64,000 bases of DNA from Viscum album (GCA_963277665.1 OY728125.1:1718842889-1718906888), one strand, 5' to 3'; counted from the stretch's first letter, positions 40,520-53,100 are shown. The notes: generated by a model from the letters alone, not told the origin. Program-made: numbers and translations.

Positions 40520-41707
40520 TCATTCACCAAAGACAACAAAGGATTTTCTCCAACTTATAACCTTACTTGAAACTTCCTCATAGTGATTGAAAATAGTCTT
40601 TATAGAGGTGATGGTTAGTCTATCAGCATTAGAAAAGAGTAAAATATCATCATCATAAAATAAGTGAGATGGAGTGAAGAAATTCCTCCCATACGCCATT
40701 CTCTGATAAATCCCAGAATTGACAAGATCATGAAGGAAAATTCTCAAATAGTCCTCAGCCATGGAAAACAGTAATCCGGATAAAGGATCACCCTACCTTA
40801 CTCCCCTAGAGCACTGAGAGAACCCCCTTGGTGATCTATTGACTAATATGGATAGTCTAGAACTTTCCAAAAAGGCTTTTACCAAGCCAATAAATATACC
40901 TGAAAAACCATGCATATTCAAAACAGTAAAGATGAAGTCCCATCCGATAGTTTCAAAGGCCTTTGATATGTCCTCCTTGAGTGCCATATTACCATTCCTG
41001 ACCTTTTTTCTCATTATGTTGACACATTCTATGGAAGTGAAGAGACAATTTTTTAAATTTCTGCCAGGAACAAAGCCAAACTGGTTAAAGGAAATAAGAG
41101 ACCTTGCAATATCACCAAGTCTTGTTTCCATGATTTTTCTAATAACTTTTGGGATGGAGTTCCCAATAGCAACTGGCCTGAAATCCATTATATCAAGCAC
41201 ATTTTCCTTCTTGGGGATCAGGGAAATGAAATTTTCATTCATTCCAAATGGAATATAGGAGTGATAGAAGAACTCCCTTACTTCTTATGTCACTTTCTTA
41301 TATAAGATATCCCAGTAAAACATCAAATATTTGTTGGAGAAACCATTAGGCCCCACCACACTATCCATATTCAAAGAAAAGACAGCATCATGAATTTTCT
41401 TTGTGGTAGGAATGTCAATAATTTTTTTACTTTGCACATCATCCAAGCTTGATTCAATACATTTTATAACTTTATCTGAGTTGTCCTTCCCCGATTCAGA
41501 GTAGAGATTTTCAAAGTAATAAACAACAGAGTTGGAAATATCATTTTCAGAGGTGTACATGTTATCACCAATTCTTATAGCCTTGAGATTCATTCTTACT
41601 TTTTTCTCCCTGTGCATGCAATGAAAGAACCGAGAGTTCTTGTCCCCTTCTTTCATCCATCTTTCACTGAATTGATTCCTAGCCAGGTTCTCCTTAAGTG
41701 TTAACAA
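40520..41707 (-). pseudogene. LINE ORF2 reverse transcriptase
   Basis: Three open pieces (41707-41285, 41242-40793, 40762-40520) are all in the same frame, so only a few stop codons break the domain. Visible motifs are RWMKEGDKNSRFFH before the fingers, SLIPKKENVLDIMDFRPVAI, FNQFGFVPGR, LKEDISKAFETIGW (motif A) and HLFYDDDILLF (motif C, normally A-D-D). One stop is a TAG in the Q-G-D-P motif where the family has Gln, consistent with a C to T change. Motif A keeps its catalytic Asp, and motif C keeps its Asp pair although the preceding Ala is Asp. A 139-residue frame on the opposite strand (40839-41258) is a shadow. Confidence 0.9.
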
Positions 41708-41773
41708 GTTATCAAGGATTCAGACTTCTTGTATCTCTTGTGATGATATAAAATATTCTGACATATTACCTTG

Positions 41774-42702
41774 CTAATAATCATACAGATGAGAATCGGC
41801 CTCTTTGATATCCTGATCAAGTCTGGAGAAAGATTTTTTACTCCATTCCGTCATTCTGGCCTTAACAATTTTCAGTTTACAAACCAGAATATATAAAGCA
41901 CTGCCTTGGACAGGCTCCGCCCAAACTTCCAAAACAATCTCTCTGTATCTAGGAACTATTAGACAAGCATTATTGAATTTAAAGGGTAGGGGTGCTGACC
42001 TTAAGTAGCAAGATGAAATATCAATTAAAATCGGGTGATGATCAGAGTGTAATCTAGACAAAGTCATTCCAGATACTTCCATATCCTCACTTTGTTCCCC
42101 AATCTGCACCAATCATCTATCCAATTTACTAGCTTATCTTCCATTGTGAGTGTACCTATGCCATGTATAATAAGCACCCAAAATTGGTATTTCAATCAAA
42201 CTGCATTGATCAATATATGTAGAGAAGTCCTTGGCTGCTGCACGACAGATGTTGCTCCTAGTTTTCTCCTCTGTCCTCAACACTGTATTGAAGTCACCAA
42301 GAATTATCCATCTTTTATCCATATTTTCAGAAATGCCAAAAGGTTATTCCATAATCTTCGTCTCTTAATATACTGATTGAAATCATATACAAAAGTTACA
42401 CAAAAAGAGCCTGATTAAAAAAGGCAAGTTAGAGAAACAGATTGACAATCGGATTGAAAGGATTCAATAGTCACAAAATTATGCATTAGCACCCCAAGAG
42501 ATTCTGTTTCATTATCAGACTGATTTTTTGTAATAAATGAATATCCTATAGTCAACCAATTGAAGGACATCCAATTGGAAAACTTCATTCTGGGTTCAGT
42601 TATGCCAATCAACATTGGTTTTTTGGTGAAAATAATATGCTTCAGGGCCTTGACCGTAAGGGAGTTTCCCAGACCCTGACAATTCCAGAAGAGGGCATTC
42701 AT
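41774..42702 (-). pseudogene. LINE ORF2 endonuclease
   Basis: The N-terminus begins MNALFWNCQGLGN at 42702, the usual start of plant L1 ORF2 and of the exonuclease-endonuclease-phosphatase fold. ITEPRM follows, holding the catalytic Glu. A frameshift lies between 42415 and 42322. The next piece has WIILGDFNTVL (catalytic Asp and Asn) and, from 42112 to 41774, RLHSDHHPILI, the terminal Ser-Asp-His motif. All main catalytic motifs are recognisable. This enzyme nicks the target so that the free 3' end can prime reverse transcription. From 42322 the frame is the same as that of the reverse transcriptase. Confidence 0.88.
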
Positions 42703-42914
42703 TGATGAGGTACACGCTTCCTAGTCAGGGGACCAACATAACCAGGTGTTATGCTTTCCTTTGATTCATCCATAATATAATCTCCTTCTTCATTTGAGGG
42801 GTCATCATCAAGAACATTGTCAACATCACCATCAGACAAAGATGAGTACCTATTGTCTGAACTGAGTGGGCCTGTCAAAGTAGCAGGAAGTTTCCTCCTT
42901 GCAATCTTCGAGGA

Positions 42915-44160
42915 TTAAACTTGAGATAAATCCCCAGCTGTATCACTGGTTCCTTGAACTATCATCAAGTTAATCCCATCATTAATAATTTTCCCCTGCT
43001 CAATCTTCTCATAAACCTGATCCTTTAAACCAGGACACACAGAATTAATAATAGGTTTAGAAGGAAGCACATCCAGAGGACTCTCATCAACCTGTGCATT
43101 TAAAATTGAAGAGTTCTCCTCAACCCCTTGTATCTTATCACAAGTATCTGAGAGTTTCCCTTCGCCATCCTTCCCGGGGGGCTGTTCACCAACATGATCC
43201 TCCACAGAAACTACCACTGATTCTTTCTGAACATGCAAAATGTCATTTTGAACACCAGAAGGAGCTTCCATAGTGACCTCAGGCTGACCCATGATAGGCC
43301 CTTTCTTGTGACAGTGCAAGTCATCATGCCCTTTGATGTTGAATGATGAACAGAATTTATTTCTGTTACACTCAGAAAGTGTGTGACAAAAAATGTGACA
43401 GTTAAGACAGAATTTGGGTTTTATTTCATAACCAATCTCTAGAGTGATGCAATCATCCCTAGTAGTGAAGACAACTTGTTCAACAAAAGTACCATCCATG
43501 TCAACTTCTACCAGTATTGTGGAAAAATGAACAAAATTGGGATTATCAGTCTGTTTTTCTAATCTAATTGGATTTCCAACAGACGAAGCAATATCCCAAA
43601 GAATCTGGGATGCCAGTATAACCAACTAAGCTTATGAATTCTTATCCATACATGTGCGGAAGTGTTTTTGACAGAGCTGGGATCAAAATTTCTATCCCAC
43701 TCATGAATACGAAGATACCCAGGGTTCAGCAAGACAGACCCCAGACTCCAAGAACGCCGCTTGCATTCATTAGTAGGGAAAAAATATGATAGAAACCTTT
43801 CCCCATAGCCGTCATCTTCCAGTCGCTAAATCCCCAAATCTCCACCAACCTGATCGTTAAATCATGAAACTTCCATGGCATAGCACCTTTTGGAATAATC
43901 ACCCATGCAATAATCGATAATTTACATAACCAGACACGCTCCTCAACTGCAGCTTGATTTGCGGATACATGGGCTATGCGCCCTTTTCTGATAATTCTCC
44001 CAGAACTCTCAGCATCACAATCCACAAAGGAGAAACCCCCATTTTTCTTGAACACGTCTTCAATGATCTTACCGTGGGTGAAGACATCATTGGAACTTGA
44101 TTTCCCATGATTCTTCTTCGCACAGAGTGAAAAAAGGTCATGATGCCCTATCAGATCCAC
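42915..44160 (-). pseudogene. LINE ORF1, DUF4283-like with zinc knuckle
   Basis: The first piece (44160-43726) contains WKMTAMGKGFYHIFS, characteristic of the plant DUF4283 RNA-binding region. Frameshifts near 43735 and 43630 separate it from the second piece (43625-42915), which continues with ILWDIASSVGNPIRL, ILVEVDMDG and a knuckle FCLNCHIFCHTLSEC (C-x2-C-x4-H-x4-C). After the knuckle comes a low-complexity acidic and polar tail. ORF1 binds element RNA in the ribonucleoprotein particle. Only about six bases lie between the first ATG and the edge of the element, so the 5' UTR is missing and the LINE is probably 5'-truncated. Confidence 0.85.
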
Positions 44161-44166
44161 ATCCTT

Positions 44167-45068
44167 AAAGATGGTGGTATTTATAGTGGATCAGAGGAGG
44201 GTTTTCCCATTATTTAAATCATTACTTTAAAATTTTTCGGAAGTCTATGAATAGTATTGATTCATGTGACCAAAAATTTTAAATTTTTCACGTCAGTTTG
44301 AAATAAAGGCCATTTACATCATCCATAACTCAATAATGATACATATATTCATTTATTTAACATTTATCGTAAATTATATTAGTTTACTATCCACCCAAAA
44401 ATAAAATATTTTAAAAAAATCAAAATAATAATACCAACAATTGTTTGGCATGTAGGCTTGAAAAATGAACTCTTTTTCATGAAAAAAATCAAAATATGAG
44501 AAATTTAATATTTTATTAAAATAATAATTTACATAAAAAAATAAAAATTTCATTATTAAAATGGATTTTCTAACTAATTGAAAAATTAATTAAGGTATCA
44601 AAAAAGAAAATTTTTATAATAATACTTAAAAAATAATTTATGAATTCATTTAATGAAAATAAGTTTTCTTTTAATTTTTTAAATTAATCGTAACATTTTA
44701 ATTAAATATACATGACTTATAATAATACCAACTCTTAATTAATAACTTTTAAAATATCTACTTACTTATATTATGATATAATTCTATTATATTTTCACTT
44801 ATATGATGAATATATTTTATTTATACTTTCATTAGTGGGATTACTATTCAATTGGGCAATTTACTATTCATAAGGGTCACATTACTTTTCAAAAGGTCAA
44901 GTTACTATTGCATTGTTATATGTTCCATAACATCTAGATAAACATTTTATTCTACTCGAATTTAATTTATATGGTCCTCATTGTGTTCTATATGTAATAT
45001 CATGTGAATATACTTTAAGACATTATTATAAGAAAAGTATTACATTGACAAAAAATTAGGTCATTCCA
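44167..45068 (-). repeat. E4 3' LTR, second segment
   Basis: It resumes the LTR after E5 and aligns with 52351-53262. It contains the element TATA box (minus strand CCACTATAAATACCA, 44173-44188). The LTR edge is TGGAATGACC on the minus strand at 45068; the right copy reads TATAATGGTT there. Confidence 0.8.
44173..44188 (-). promoter_or_regulatory. TATA box of E4, left LTR
   Basis: The minus strand reads CCACTATAAATACCA. The same string is found at the matching position of the right LTR (52361-52375), although the copies are otherwise well diverged. Confidence 0.6.
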
Positions 45069-45085
45069 TTCATCCCCCCTTATGA
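45069..45085 (-). other. E4 polypurine tract
   Basis: The minus strand reads CATAAGGGGGGATGAA directly before the LTR start TGGAATGACC. It marks the boundary between the internal region and the 3' LTR and agrees with the minus orientation. Confidence 0.8.
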
Positions 45086-45119
45086 AATTTCAACCATGAA
45101 ATTTTGATTTACGTTCTAT

Positions 45120-45400
45120 GACATAATCATGTGTGGGTATATTACTTTCATTTCTTCCACCAATTCCCATCTTTCCTCTTAGTACTTATGGTTCCTCTAT
45201 AGTACATTGACCATGTGAGTAGTCTTGTTGCTTATAAATCTATCACTATGATTTAAGATCATCACTAGCTGCTCCATGTAAGAAACATCATTCCCCATAT
45301 GTACCAACTCTAAAAAGAGTATATTTGAATGATCAGGTTTGTACCTCTTTAAGAGGGATACGTGGAAAACAACATGTACTTCAAACATGGTAGGAGGAAG
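45120..45400 (-). pseudogene. E4 post-integrase, chromodomain-like tail
   Basis: The piece 45388-45197 starts FEVHVVFHVSLLKRYKPD, the widely conserved plant Ty3/gypsy sequence after integrase. It continues with a stretch matching the chromodomain-like tail (VMILNHSDRFISNK, then MVNVL). A weak continuation lies to 45120. The tail would guide integration site choice. It is close to the purine tract, as expected for the end of pol. Confidence 0.7.
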
Positions 45401-45699
45401 TGCTGGTCAATTGGTCATAGTTCCAACATGATCAAGGATCTCAAGAGGGATGATATACCTAGTACATAGCATTCCTTTATTACCAAATATCATAACATTA
45501 TTACATGGAGATGTGTGTTGGAATACCATGTCTCCCTATTTTAAATCATGATCATTTTGATGATTGTCTTCATAACATTTTTGTTGACTTTTGGATACCT
45601 TTATGTGATGCTGAATGGATTTCACATTATCAACCATATATTCAACCATTTTATGTCCTAGAATATTACACACACTAACATCAACCCAACGTGTGGGTG

Positions 45700-46560
45700 T
45701 ATTACACCTTTTCCCTTAATTTGATTAATATGGTTCCATTCAAGATCTGGAGTGAAAACTATAATTTTAGGAGAATTTGACCAGTGGAAGATGTTGGTCC
45801 CATATTTATTTTAAGCCCATATTAAATTCTCCCAATATTCCTCCTAGTGTCAGAATATTTTACTCAGATTGGCCATCAGTATGATGATGAGAGGTCGCAG
45901 TTAAGTTTAGTTCAGTGCTTACAGTAGGTTGGATAATATACTAAGACATTAAGGAGAATCATGGATCACTATCAGATACAAGAGATAGTACTACTCCATG
46001 AAACCTTACCACCACATTGATATATATATATATATATGTTCCTATGTATTTATGTGGGTTCATCCTATGATAATTCCTCTTAAATTTTGATAAAGTGAGT
46101 TGTCTTTGTAAGACGATCCACAATGACTCATATTGAATTTGTTTCTTCTATATATCCTTGGAAGTCTCGTGGAAATGCCAATGGTAATGCCCTCCCACTT
46201 CCATGTTGGTATGGGTTGTGGTTGTCTCATCGCCTTATACATTTTAGTTTTAGCTTCATTTACTAAAATAAAATGTACTTTCATGGATACTCAGCAATAT
46301 CTTTCTTCATATTAACCCAACAAGGTTCTATCAGAGATCTCAATACATCTCTGTGCTCCCAGGGTGAATATGGAGGGTTGATCTATGTGCATCATCCAAA
46401 AGTTCCCTCTATATATTGATGCTGGTACACATAATCATTACATAAATATTATAACTCATTACACGTCAATATTGAACATAGAGGATTTCCCATTTCGTAT
46501 AGCTTCTACCCTTTTCTGAATTTCCAAAACTTTTCATTAAGTATCCTTTAATTCCTCCAT
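45700..46560 (-). pseudogene. E4 integrase remnant
   Basis: The piece 46284-46060 contains QPQPIPTWKWEGITIG followed by RLPR, the conserved start of the integrase core. Near 45870-45925 the minus strand reads STELNLTATSHHHTDGQSE, matching the highly conserved T-D-G-Q-S-E motif. The catalytic Asp and Glu region between them is broken by stops. The zinc-binding region to the right (to about 46560) is barely readable. Confidence 0.75.
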
Positions 46561-46799
46561 GCTGGATGGTTGAGAAATAATTTGAGAAAATATTGATCAT
46601 GTTCATCCATTATGGATTCACCTATGCATCCTCTCCAAATATAAGAAGATTTTTTCCTTTTAAATTTTCATCATTGATAAAGGTGGAGGATCCTTTCTAC
46701 ATATTGAATCCACCACCTTATTTGCATTATCAAGATTGTAATACATTATGTATTCAAAATCATTGAAGAACTCTAATCATCTTCATTGGAACATATAAG

Positions 46800-47060
46800 G
46801 CTATTTCTGTGTGAATATATATTTTCGACTCTTATGATTAGTATATATCTCACACTTCTCCCCATAGAGATAATGCTGTGAGATTTTCATCTAAATATCA
46901 TAGCTACAGACTCCAGATCATGCATGGGACAATTTTTCTCATCGATTTTCAGTTTACATGAGGTGTATCCTATAAAATTATCATTTTTCATCAACACAGA
47001 ACCTAAGCCCTCATTTGAAGCATCATTGTACACCATAAAGCACTCTCCACTTATGAGGAG
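46800..47060 (-). pseudogene. E4 RNase H remnant
   Basis: The minus strand reads ASNEGLGSVLMKNDNFIGY near 47030 and then KIDEKNCPMHDLESVAMIF, the typical plant Ty3/gypsy RNase H with its catalytic Glu in the H-D-L-E motif. A stop follows soon after. It lies between reverse transcriptase and integrase in the expected order. Confidence 0.75.
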
Positions 47061-47279
47061 TGTGAGTACCAGTGTAGTGATAAGTCCCTTTTTGAGATCC
47101 TTAATGATTTCCTCACATTATTTAGTCCAAAAAAACATTACCCCCTCTATTTCAACTTGCTCATTGGGTTTGAAAATCATTATAAGTTATTCACATATCC
47201 TTGATAATACCCAAATAGACCAAGGAAGCTACAGATCTCTATTACATGTGATGGAATTGGCCAATCTTTGATTGCCTTT

Positions 47280-47910
47280 ATCTTGGGAGGATCCACAAAT
47301 ATTCCTTTTCAAGTGATAAAATTCCCCAAAAATGATACTTCCTCCACCAAGAATTTTCTTATACTATAATTTGAACAATGTTTATCACTTCACAATGTCA
47401 TCATCAATGTATCCAAATACTGATCATGTTCCTCAATTATCTTAGAGTAAATAATAATATCATCAATAAAAACAACCAAAAATTTAATGAGGTAATCTAT
47501 AAAGAATTTATTCATCGAATCCATGAATATTAGTGGATCATTAGTGATTCCAAAGGGAATCACAATGATCTCAATGTGTCCATACCTCATTTGAAACATC
47601 GTCATTGGAATATATTCTTTTCACACTTTTAAATGGTGAAATCCCAACTGAAGGTCCTCCTTAGAGAAATAATAGGACCCACAAATCAGATCAAAAAAGT
47701 AATCTATCCATGCTATGGGATACTTTTTCTTTATCAAGATTTTACTGATCTCACAATAATCTATTCAAAGGTGTATTGAACAATAATTTGGAATGATGAA
47801 GAGGACTTGATTGCCCCATGGTGAAGCACTTGGTCGTATAAAACCCTTATATAGATTCTCATATATCTTCTTCTTCATCTCTTCTAGCTCTAGGGTGGAA
47901 ATTATATAAG
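47280..47910 (-). pseudogene. E4 reverse transcriptase remnant
   Basis: Near 47850-47790 the minus strand gives GFIRPSASPWGNQVLF, the family's fingers motif. The open piece 47605-47390 gives MRYGHIEIIVIPFGITNDP, FMDSMNKFF and VVFIDDIIIYS. The catalytic Asp pair is intact, unlike in E3. Stops and shifts separate the pieces. A large part between fingers and palm is eroded. Confidence 0.85.
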
Positions 47911-48377
47911 GTGTCTATGATATAGGAAAATATTAAGGAATAAGTTCAATTGAGAACTCAACCTCTCAATTAAAAGGATGGCTAGGAAATTCATCATGGA
48001 ATTTATTATTGTAATCCTTCATGGTTGAAATGTATTTGATAATGATTATCTCCTTTCGCTCAATCCATTGAGCTAGATATGCTAGGTTATAAGGTAGAAA
48101 TATCAACACCTGAGATAGTGATTCTGAAGGAGATACATCTTCCTCCTTTTAATTGTAATGAATTCGAGGATTCTTTGGGATGTGAAGAGTGATCTCCCAT
48201 TCCCATCATTTGATGTTGTCTTTGTGTAATGATAATCAATCCATGAAAAATATAATATAGAACTCTACTAATAGAAAAATTATTATATTTATAGGGAGGT
48301 TTGGTACACAAACCATTTACTGGGTAGGAGTTATAAACATGGGTTGTAATAATTTCTCCATTCTCTATTCTCATAGA

Positions 48378-48701
48378 TTACACAAACACCAAATTTTGAG
48401 GTGGAGTTTGAATAGTTTTACAAAACTGGAGAGATATAAATGAACTTGTAGAACCTGAATCATATAGTATGTTAACTATTATTTTATTAATAACTAGCAT
48501 ACCTATCACCACATCATTGTAAGAATCCACATTAGCAGTACTGATATCATAAGCCCTTACTAGTATCCTTGGATTTTGTAGTGGATTTCCTCTAATAACC
48601 CTTAGATTAGAGAAACTTTTCACCTTCTTCCCATTCTCCTTATAGTTGTTAAACAACACTATAGGCTGAGGGTTAATTGGATCCTTCCTTTCTTCTTCCA
48701 C
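48378..48701 (-). pseudogene. E4 aspartic protease
   Basis: A 107-residue open piece contains VVIGMLVINKIIVNILYDSGSTSSFIS. The catalytic triad Asp-Ser-Gly (Asp at residue 81, codon about 48459-48461) is intact, followed by the Ser-Phe-Ile-Ser flap-side motif. It is the best kept pol domain in E4. The N-terminal third is the linker after the gag knuckle. Retropepsin would cut the gag-pol polyprotein. The piece ends at a stop, so it is not a complete polyprotein. Confidence 0.8.
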
Positions 48702-48719
48702 ATTAGTGGGATTCTTAAT

Positions 48720-49560
48720 AACCCTTCAACCTTTTTTTCTAAATGTCCCTTTCTTCCACATTTGATGAAATTTGAGGTTCCCATTAGACACTTCACATGA
48801 TTCTAATTCCTATAATTTTGACACTAGTGATGTTATATATTATTTCCCTCATGGGATATATTATCATAACCACCCATATTAGACTAAATTTATCTCATTT
48901 TTTCATTGGGCCCATGAGACAATATAGAGTCTCTAATCTCTATTTGAACATTGAAGGCACAAAGTACAATCCCATCATAAAATTCGATGTCACAAATTCC
49001 CATCACATTTCATATATTATATTTAGTCTTATAAAGAAGCTATCCACTTTTCATACAGTGTTCATTAATATACTAAATTCATATCTTGCAAGCCTTGTGA
49101 TGTTTGCTTCATACACCTTGATGGAATCATCTTCCAACTTCATGAGTCTGAGGAACTCTCATTCCATCTTGAGCCAGAGGGTTCAGGAAAAATATTTATT
49201 GAATAACATTTTTCATTAATTCCTTTCAACACATGGAAACAATTTTCATTACGGGACATTGTATTCTTGATCAGTTTCCACCACTAATTACTTTCCCCAT
49301 CATAACAATATATAGCCAACATGAATTTCTCTTCATCAGAGCACTAGAGGAAATAGAATATCTTTTCAATTATGTTAATCCACTATTCCATGAGGATGGT
49401 ATCGGAAGATCCACTAAACATGGGATTCCATTGTTTCATGAAGGATACTATGGAAGTTTCTCTTTCCTTGGAGGAGGATAAAGTTACACATGATTCTTGT
49501 TAATATTCATAACTTGAGCCAGGTGATCAAGTACTGTCCTTATGTTTTGAGCACACATTC
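48720..49560 (-). pseudogene. E4 gag remnant
   Basis: Near 49380-49440 the minus strand reads FMKQWNPMFSGSSDTILME, a stop, then WINIIEKIFYFL, a stop, then CSDEEK. This matches the start of plant chromovirus capsid, with P-x-F-x-G-S-x-D, W-x-x-x-I-E-K-x-F and C-S-D-E-E-K. A decayed knuckle FIKCGRKGHLEKK lies at about 48735-48775: the second Cys and the His remain, while the first and last Cys are lost. Frames on the plus strand here (48797-49681) are shadows. Confidence 0.75.
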
Positions 49561-50152
49561 TCAACATATCAGGCATATTTTTAGGGAAATCATCTCATTT
49601 CAAATCACATTTAATATTGGCATGTGTTCTTCTTTTTCCCTCCATTATCTATTAAATGTACATACAATTACGGTGATTTAATAAATTTCTATTAAACACA
49701 AAAATGAAAACATTAAACATAGAAGGTTAAAATTTTAAAGGAAAAGTATATCCTAACTTGTGATCAGCTAGGATTCAGTATAAGTTATTTTTAATACATT
49801 TCATAACATATATTCATATGGGATTATTTTTTCCCCTTAATAATGGCTTATATAAATCTTATGAATTAACCCAAACATATACCATGGGAGTGTCAAACCA
49901 GAAATGTAACAAGGCCCGTTTTCATGCATCAGTTATCATTTAAGTCTAGATCAATGTGATGTTTTGGGGTTTTACACCTTGATACATATATTCTAGAGCC
50001 ATATACACTTATTTGTATCAAGATAAGGATGTCTATTCTTGATAAACCACTTACTCTCTACTTACAAAAATTTAGTGTTGTTTCCTTATACTTAGTCTCA
50101 TCCCTAAGGTTATTAATAATGTAATCTATTACTAATATAAAAAATAACTAGA
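49561..50152 (-). other. E4 leader between primer site and gag
   Basis: About 590 bases between the primer site and the first recognisable gag sequence. No motif is seen; in such elements this is the 5' leader plus the poorly conserved gag N-terminus. Confidence 0.5.
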
Positions 50153-50169
50153 CCATGTTTTGATACTAA
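50153..50169 (-). other. E4 primer-binding site (tRNA-Met)
   Basis: The minus strand reads TTAGTATCAAAACATGG. It differs from the plant site TTGGTATCAGAGCATGG only by G to A or C to A changes. It lies beside the 5' LTR at 50171. Confidence 0.8.
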
Positions 50170-50170
50170 C

Positions 50171-53100
50171 TATATCAACCCCAACCTTTTACCCACACCA
50201 TTACATGATTTTAGGCATAATAAGGCATCATATTACTAGCCAAGGATCATGGAGTCTAGTGTCTTGGAAGAATCTTGAATATAAAACTGAAAAAACATGA
50301 GACTAAAGAAAACATTTATGTATTTATTCATTATACTTGTCTCCTATCATCGATTGTGATCTTACATATACCCTTAATAACTTAGGGATTACATGAACAA
50401 TGGGATGAGCTAACATTCCCATTAAGGGAATAGGCATAAGAAAAAATCATTAGCACATTTGTTAGAAGGCATGACATAAAGTTATTAAAAAGGCATATAA
50501 CATAAAGAATTATTAAATATATACATGGGATCACATAAATTTGGATTTTTAGTAATGTGGAAGAATCATAAAAAATGACTTTAGAAAGAGTCAAGCCTCA
50601 TTTCACACATAGGAGCATAAGTTATGGTTAACATCCAAGACTGTTGCACTTGGTAGCACGAGTCATGGCTAACTTCCAAGACCATTTCACATAACCTCTC
50701 ATGAGAGTAAACATTAACCAATGAATTGGGGAACTATTTGGTTCACCCATCTTAACATATTAATCAATATGATTTCCACATAATTAATTTTACATAATGA
50801 ATCATACATAAACATAAGGTTACACATGAGAAGATATAAGTATCATAATCAAGTCATAAAGCTTAATGAATGGGAGTATCATACAAGTGACCTTTTAATA
50901 ATGTAATTAAAACATAAAGGAAAATTCATTAGGGATACTAATAATATATAAATGGATGGAATTTCAAATATATGTGAGAACATGTAAGAATAGTATTCAA
51001 TAAATTTTAGCATTAAAACATTTTATTTCTCTTTTATGGAAAATACTAAAGAGCGTTTAATGTATAAAAGGGAATAATTTTTTATAAAAATAGAAGTGAA
51101 AGAATAAGGCTTACTTAATAAAAATACTGATTTTAATATGAAAATGGAGGCTTAAAATAGAAGATAGGGTGAACTAGAAATTGGGTGAGAATTCCTGGAG
51201 TTCCTTTAAATGGGTTTGCATATAGAGAATCCTGCAAATCATTTTTTTTCATTTTCTAAAGCCGGGTTAAAGGGGACCGGTACCCCAACGTACAACATGC
51301 ACACATAGACGAAACTTAAACAAACCAGAACAACAAAACCTTAAATATCATAATAGCCATAATAAAGATTACTTCATTGGGGTGAAATGAAATATTGAAG
51401 ACCCTGATTAAATAATGGAGGTACGGGTAGATTCCCTTACCTTAAGTCTGATGGTGTGCTTTACATGATCCAAATGTCCTGGATAACCAAATTACCTTCA
51501 TTAATGTTTCCATAACCTATTATTCTTGTATTTTATTTTTTTATCCTTATTATGATCATTTATGGTCTTTTGATGTGTTAAAATGTTTCATTTCATTGTT
51601 TGGGAGCATTGGATTCGTTTGTTTTAATTATTGGTTTACCTATATACATGTAATAATAAACATGTAAGGTGACAATGGTTGTCCATAATTGGAGTTATAT
51701 GATATTAGTGAACATCTATAAGATTACTTGGTTATAGAAATAATTTGGTAATTTGGAGTAAAGATGAATCATTATATAAATATTTACTGATAACTGTTTT
51801 TGTTAATTGGTGGGTTTTTATGACATCAAAAAAAATTATTTATAATATATTGCCACATGTTAATAAGATTATAGAAACATAAATTATAAATAATAAATAT
51901 ATTAGAGTCTTCTGAAACCCTCAAAATGGTTTCATGACATGAATTGATGATGGTAATATTAATTGAAAACTCGGCATTCTTGAATGTGATAAATTAGCAC
52001 ATCTCAAGTAGTGTTTTCATTTTTAGTATAAAATGAGGGGGAAAGGAGAGATGATAATGAATTCTTACATTATGATAACAGACTTTTATTAAATTTAGGG
52101 TACTATATTTATCAAAACATTTGGATGAAAGGATCTATGTAAATAAAAAGAAATAAAGGAACTATAAATAAAATAAAAAATATAAGTTGAATTTACCTCT
52201 TGAATAATTCTTCCATGTGAACCTCTTTAGGAGAGAGGATTTGTTTTCTTGATGAGACCAAGGGCTAGTAGAAATGGGAGAGATACATTGGGAGACATTT
52301 CAGTAGAATTTTCAGTAGGCACAATGATTGAGAGGTGTTAGTGGTGGAGGTAAAAAGGGATGGTATTTATAGTGGACTATAGGAGGAGTTTCCCATTATT
52401 TTAATCATTAGTTTATTATTTTTTCTCAATAAAATGAATATTCATTATTATTATGACCCAAAATTGAAAATCATGCATTTGAGTTTGAGACAAAGTCAAT
52501 TTTCATCATCCATTACTTAAGAATGATGTAGAAATTCATTTATTTTTCATTTATTGTAAATTGTCGTATTTTACAATTCTCAAAAAATTCATGTATTTTA
52601 GAAAAATACCAAAAATTCACCCCAACCATTGATGGATGGGTATAATTCAAAAATGAACTCTATTTTATGAAATTAATTTTATATTTACAAGAAATTTAAT
52701 TTTAAATAAAAATCATATTTCACTTTAAATATAAATATATTAAAATTAAAAATACTTTTCTAACACATTGAAACATTAATTAAGGTATCATAAAATTATC
52801 TTCTTAATATAATATATATAAAAAATTATAAATTAATTTTAGGAGAAACTATTTTTTAATTTATTAAATTAATAATAAATTTGGTATTAAACATACATGA
52901 CATAAAAAAATTTCAACACATAATTAATAATTTTTAAAATATTTACATACGTATAATGTGATATAATTATATGATATTTTCAATTATAATATGGATAAAT
53001 TTTATTTAAACATTCATTAGTGAGGATACTATTAAATTGAATGGTTTACTATTCATAAGGTTCACATTACTAGTCCAAAGGTTATGTTACTATATCCCTA

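Larger units (their letters stand above)
38495..44166 (-). mobile_element. E5: L1-type LINE inserted in the E4 LTR
   Basis: About 5.7 kb with less AT than its surroundings. On the minus strand it carries, in order, a DUF4283/zinc-knuckle ORF1, an apurinic endonuclease, reverse transcriptase and a C-terminal RNase H, which is the plan of many plant L1 elements. Most of ORF2 reads in two long frames with few stops, so it is the least decayed autonomous element here. No poly(A) tail or target duplication is visible. About 280 bp of the E4 LTR (corresponding to 52071-52350) are missing at the insertion point. Confidence 0.92.

Noticed and set aside
40839..41258. 139-residue plus-strand frame
   Set aside because: It is antisense to the LINE reverse transcriptase, whose motifs are clear on the minus strand.
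46018..46038. (AT)n microsatellite
   Set aside because: A short dinucleotide run, ordinary in this AT-rich sequence.
48797..49681. Plus-strand frames of 140, 82 and 63 residues
   Set aside because: They are antisense to the E4 gag remnant, which carries recognisable capsid motifs on the minus strand.
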